This document shows positions 61,590-64,000 of a DNA stretch of 64,000 nucleotides, in pieces. Made by a program: the position numbers and the translations under genes. Source of the stretch: Parabacteroides sp. (GTDB lineage: Bacteria; Bacteroidota; Bacteroidia; Bacteroidales; Tannerellaceae); contig JAQVCX010000002.1 of NCBI GenBank assembly GCA_028689545.1, positions 1-64,000 of the forward strand, given 5' to 3'. The notes beneath the pieces were generated by a model. The model searched no databases. It had not been told where the DNA came from and saw only the letters and a list, made by a program, of their open reading frames with translations. Every line of letters begins with the position of its first letter. Within the stretch, counting starts at the first letter, position 1.

Positions 61590-62807
61590 ATGAAAAAGAC
61601 AATTTTAGTTTCAAGCATGCTATTTGCTTTGACTATGTCCGCCACGCTTCAAGCGCAGGACACGGAGAAGAAAGATAGCGAAGAGGGATTCGTGTTCACG
61701 ACCGTGAAAGAGAACCCGATTACATCTGTTAAGAATCAAAACCGCGCGGGTACGTGCTGGTGTTACTCCTCCAACGCTTTCTTGGAGTCGGAATTGCTTC
61801 GTCTGGGCAAGGGCGAGTTCGACTTATCCGAGATGTTCACGGTATATAACACCTACCTGGATCGTGCCGACGCCGCCGTGCGTACGCATGGGGATGCCTC
61901 GTTCTCGCAGGGCGGGTCTTTCTATGACGCGATTTATGGAATGGAGGCATTCGGCTTGGTTCCGGAAGCGGAAATGCGCCCGGGTGTGATGTATTCCGAT
62001 ACGTTGAGTAATCATTCCGAGCTTTCCGCCTTGACGGACGCTATGGTGGCCGCTATCGCCAAAGGAAAGTTACGCAAATTGCAGTCTGATGAGAATAACG
62101 CTATGTTATGGAAGAAGGCGGTAGCTACCGTACATCAGATCTATCTAGGCACCGCCCCGGAGAAGTTCACTTATAAAGGGAAGGAATATACGCCGAAATC
62201 TTTCTTCGAGTCTACGGGTTTGAAGGCTTCGGATTATGTATCGTTGACTTCCTATACGCATCATCCGTTCTATACCCAGTTCTCGCTTGAGATCCAGGAT
62301 AACTGGCGTCATGGTACGTCGTACAACTTGCCGCTGGATGAGTTTATGGAGGTATTCGATAACGCGATTAATACGGGTTATACGATCGCTTGGGGTTCTG
62401 ACGTGAGCGAGGCTGGCTTTACCCGCGACGGCGTGGCCGTTATGCCTGATGATGAGAAGGTACAAGAGTTGAGCGGTTCCGACATGGCTCATTGGTTGAA
62501 ATTGAAACCGGAGGAAAAGGCGCTGAACACGAAACCGCAACCTCAGAAATGGTGTACGCAAGCGGAGCGTCAGTTGGCTTACGATAATTACGAGACGACC
62601 GACGACCATGGCATGCAGATCTACGGTATCGCCAAGGACCAGGAAGGCAACGAGTATTACATGGTGAAGAACTCTTGGGGAACCAACAGTAAGTATAACG
62701 GTATCTGGTATGCTTCCAAAGCGTTTGCCCGTTATAAGACCATGAACATCGTGGTTCATAAAGATGCGCTTCCTAAAGCGATCAAGGCGAAGTTAGGTAT
62801 CAAATAA
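61590..62807 (+). CDS. Exported C1-family cysteine peptidase
   Basis: A 405-residue papain-fold peptidase with a signal peptide (cleavage after ATLQAQ). The catalytic Cys lies in NRAGTCWCYSSNAFLE, the His in DDHGMQIYGIAKD and the Asn in MVKNSWGTNSKY. It resembles the bleomycin-hydrolase/aminopeptidase C group, like the protein at 18763, but is shorter and more divergent, and has Cys-Trp-Cys at the active site. A -7 box TACATTTG lies at 61539-61546 without a good -33. The gene is divergent from proC and ends at a shared terminator. Confidence 0.9.
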   Translation: MKKTILVSSMLFALTMSATLQAQDTEKKDSEEGFVFTTVKENPITSVKNQNRAGTCWCYSSNAFLESELLRLGKGEFDLSEMFTVYNTYLDRADAAVRTHGDASFSQGGSFYDAIYGMEAFGLVPEAEMRPGVMYSDTLSNHSELSALTDAMVAAIAKGKLRKLQSDENNAMLWKKAVATVHQIYLGTAPEKFTYKGKEYTPKSFFESTGLKASDYVSLTSYTHHPFYTQFSLEIQDNWRHGTSYNLPLDEFMEVFDNAINTGYTIAWGSDVSEAGFTRDGVAVMPDDEKVQELSGSDMAHWLKLKPEEKALNTKPQPQKWCTQAERQLAYDNYETTDDHGMQIYGIAKDQEGNEYYMVKNSWGTNSKYNGIWYASKAFARYKTMNIVVHKDALPKAIKAKLGIK

Positions 62808-62856
62808 TACAGGTATCAAATAATCTGTCCGCTACGGATGGTTTATATAAAAAGTA

Positions 62857-62907
62857 AACCCCGATAGGTTCCGGTGATCCGGTTGGCCTATCGGGGTTCT
62901 CTTTTTT
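62857..62907. terminator. Two-way terminator between C1 peptidase and MscS genes
   Basis: A 12-bp stem AACCCCGATAGG/CCTATCGGGGTT with an inner hairpin CCGG/CCGG in the loop is followed by CTCTTTTTT on the plus strand and, in reverse, an AT-rich flank. It separates convergent genes. Confidence 0.85.
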
Positions 62908-64000
62908 ATGGGTGCTCACTGCCTTCCACCCAGTCGTCCGGATAGGGGGAGGTGGGGATCGTGGAGGCGCTTCCGTCTCGTCCGGCGAAATAGTGTGGCG
63001 ACATGATTTCCACGCCGGCCTCATTGAATGCGTCTTGTATGTTTTGATGCAGGTCGGAATAAATAGCGCCGAGCTGATCCGCGTCCTTTATATAAGCGTT
63101 GATCTGGTAACAGGGATAGTAATCGCTTAGTTCGGTCTCCAATACGAAAGGCTTCGGATCCGGCGACACCCCGGCGGTCCGGCGGGCGGCATTGATCAAT
63201 AATTGATGGACTTGCCGCCAAGGTACGTCGTAACCGATCGTAATCGTGCTGTGGATGATTAATCCGTATTGCCGTGCGGACGCGCTATAGTTCGTCGTAT
63301 GGGAAGACATGATAAAGGAGTTCGGGATGGTCACCACCTCGTTCTTGGGCGTACGCAAACGGGTGACGAGCGGAGTCTTCTCGATCACGTTGCCGTGCGT
63401 CTCGTTCAGTTGGATACGGTCGCCCAGCTTAAAAGGCCTCATATACGTAATGACCAACCCGGCGATGATATTTCCGATCACCGTACTGGAGCCCAACGAT
63501 ATAATCAAACCGACAAACACCGATATGCCCTGAAATACCCCCGAGTCCGATCCCGGCAGATAAGGATAGATCATGGCGATCATAAAGGCGTATAGCAGGA
63601 AACGGATGATATTAAACGTCGGTTGCGCCCAGTCCGGGTAAAAGCCTGATATTTTCAGGTTCTCGCTCTCTATCTCATTGGCTATATACTGTATTCCTTT
63701 TACGATGTACTTGATGCAGTAATAAATCACCAAGATGATAAACAGGTTCGGGATGTAGGAGGCTACCGATTTGAAGATCATCTTTACCGGCTCCAGCAAA
63801 TAGGAGAACATCTTCAACGCCAGGTCTTCCGTCTGCGGGAAGATCGCGAAAAGGATCGGTACGCTGATGGTCAGCTGGATAAGTAGCACGATCCATCGTA
63901 TCACGTTGGTGAAAAACATCAATACACGTCCTTGCCGGTGTGTGTTGAGGAACTTGTAATCCCGGATGGTAATAGATCTGAGCCGGTTCTGCTTCAGCCA
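62906..64000 (-). CDS. MscS-family mechanosensitive channel (partial)
   Basis: The last 365 codons of a gene entering from the right edge; the frame remains open to 64000, so the start lies outside. Several membrane helices are present (VIRWIVLLIQLTISVPILFA, SYIPNLFIILVIYYCIKYIV, LLYAFMIAMIYPYL). They are followed by the pore-lining helix and the MscS signature GLIISLGSSTVIGNIIAGLVI, read here as LGSSTVIGNIIAGLVI, then the beta domain FKLGDRIQLNETHGNVIEK and the C-terminal cage. Its extra helices suggest the larger MscS-like class. It relieves turgor in osmotic downshift and can pass small solutes. Confidence 0.9.
   Translation of the reverse strand, partial: WLKQNRLRSITIRDYKFLNTHRQGRVLMFFTNVIRWIVLLIQLTISVPILFAIFPQTEDLALKMFSYLLEPVKMIFKSVASYIPNLFIILVIYYCIKYIVKGIQYIANEIESENLKISGFYPDWAQPTFNIIRFLLYAFMIAMIYPYLPGSDSGVFQGISVFVGLIISLGSSTVIGNIIAGLVITYMRPFKLGDRIQLNETHGNVIEKTPLVTRLRTPKNEVVTIPNSFIMSSHTTNYSASARQYGLIIHSTITIGYDVPWRQVHQLLINAARRTAGVSPDPKPFVLETELSDYYPCYQINAYIKDADQLGAIYSDLHQNIQDAFNEAGVEIMSPHYFAGRDGSASTIPTSPYPDDWVEGSEHP

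Overview
The window looks like chromosome of a Bacteroidales bacterium, most likely a Parabacteroides close to P. distasonis. This is judged from protein families and promoters, because no search was run. Promoters repeatedly match the Bacteroidetes pattern TTTG, 19-20 bases, TAnnTTTG. Typical Bacteroidales families are present (DUF2582, DUF6078, DUF6722, DUF3467, DUF1349, NVEALA, DUF4221-like, DUF1573). ArgF has the Pro90 expected of a succinylornithine carbamoyltransferase. The left edge cuts a sugar epimerase gene and the right edge cuts an MscS-type channel gene.

Layout. 1-2.7 kb: minus-strand epimerase, small winged-helix protein, an SDR fused to a zinc ribbon, and tRNA-Glu. 2.9-9.2 kb: B12-dependent methylmalonyl-CoA mutase (mutA, mutB), a coiled-coil protein with a J-like HPD motif, and type II pantothenate kinase. 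9.2-10.7 kb: a cobalamin riboswitch without an obvious target gene, an outer-membrane barrel, and two repeat arrays. 10.7-18.7 kb: priA, a low-Mr phosphatase, a 7TM-HD phosphodiesterase, gltX and waaA. 18.7-26 kb: a long minus-strand run with a C1 peptidase, a CBM9-like lipoprotein, a serine hydrolase, two tiny membrane proteins, a gamma carbonic anhydrase, aminopeptidase P and DUF6078. 26-42 kb: mtnA, rpsU, a Xer recombinase, hpf, then the conserved block tRNA Thr-Tyr-Gly-Thr, tuf, tRNA-Trp, secE, nusG, rplKAJL, rpoBC. 42-44.6 kb: a secreted EEP hydrolase, an AraC regulator, a candidate small RNA and DUF3467. 44.9-53.3 kb: a minus-strand run with argF', a histidine kinase, proA, a small membrane protein, proB, an acyl-CoA ligase, a HTH-cupin regulator and DUF1349. 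53.5-61.4 kb: proline catabolism (P5C dehydrogenase, proline dehydrogenase), a decayed stretch, an AT-rich accessory island, then proC. 61.6-64 kb: a second C1 peptidase and the MscS-type channel.

Two things stand out. First, several intergenic gaps hold short arrays of 16-base quasi-palindromic units joined by 6-base spacers, giving an exact 22-base period (10448-10661, 9589-9698, 25462-25565, 44691-44772). Related 23-base versions lie at 13675, 44838 and 56630. Unit sequence is nearly unrelated between loci, yet the geometry is the same. I know of no named element of this kind and regard it as the best candidate for something undescribed. Second, the AT-rich island at about 57.2-60.45 kb encodes a small Cys-containing NVEALA-type exported peptide, a DUF4221-like lipoprotein, a thioredoxin-like/DUF1573 lipoprotein broken by one in-frame TGA, and its own signal peptidase I. 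This looks like a peptide export and maturation cassette placed between the proline genes.
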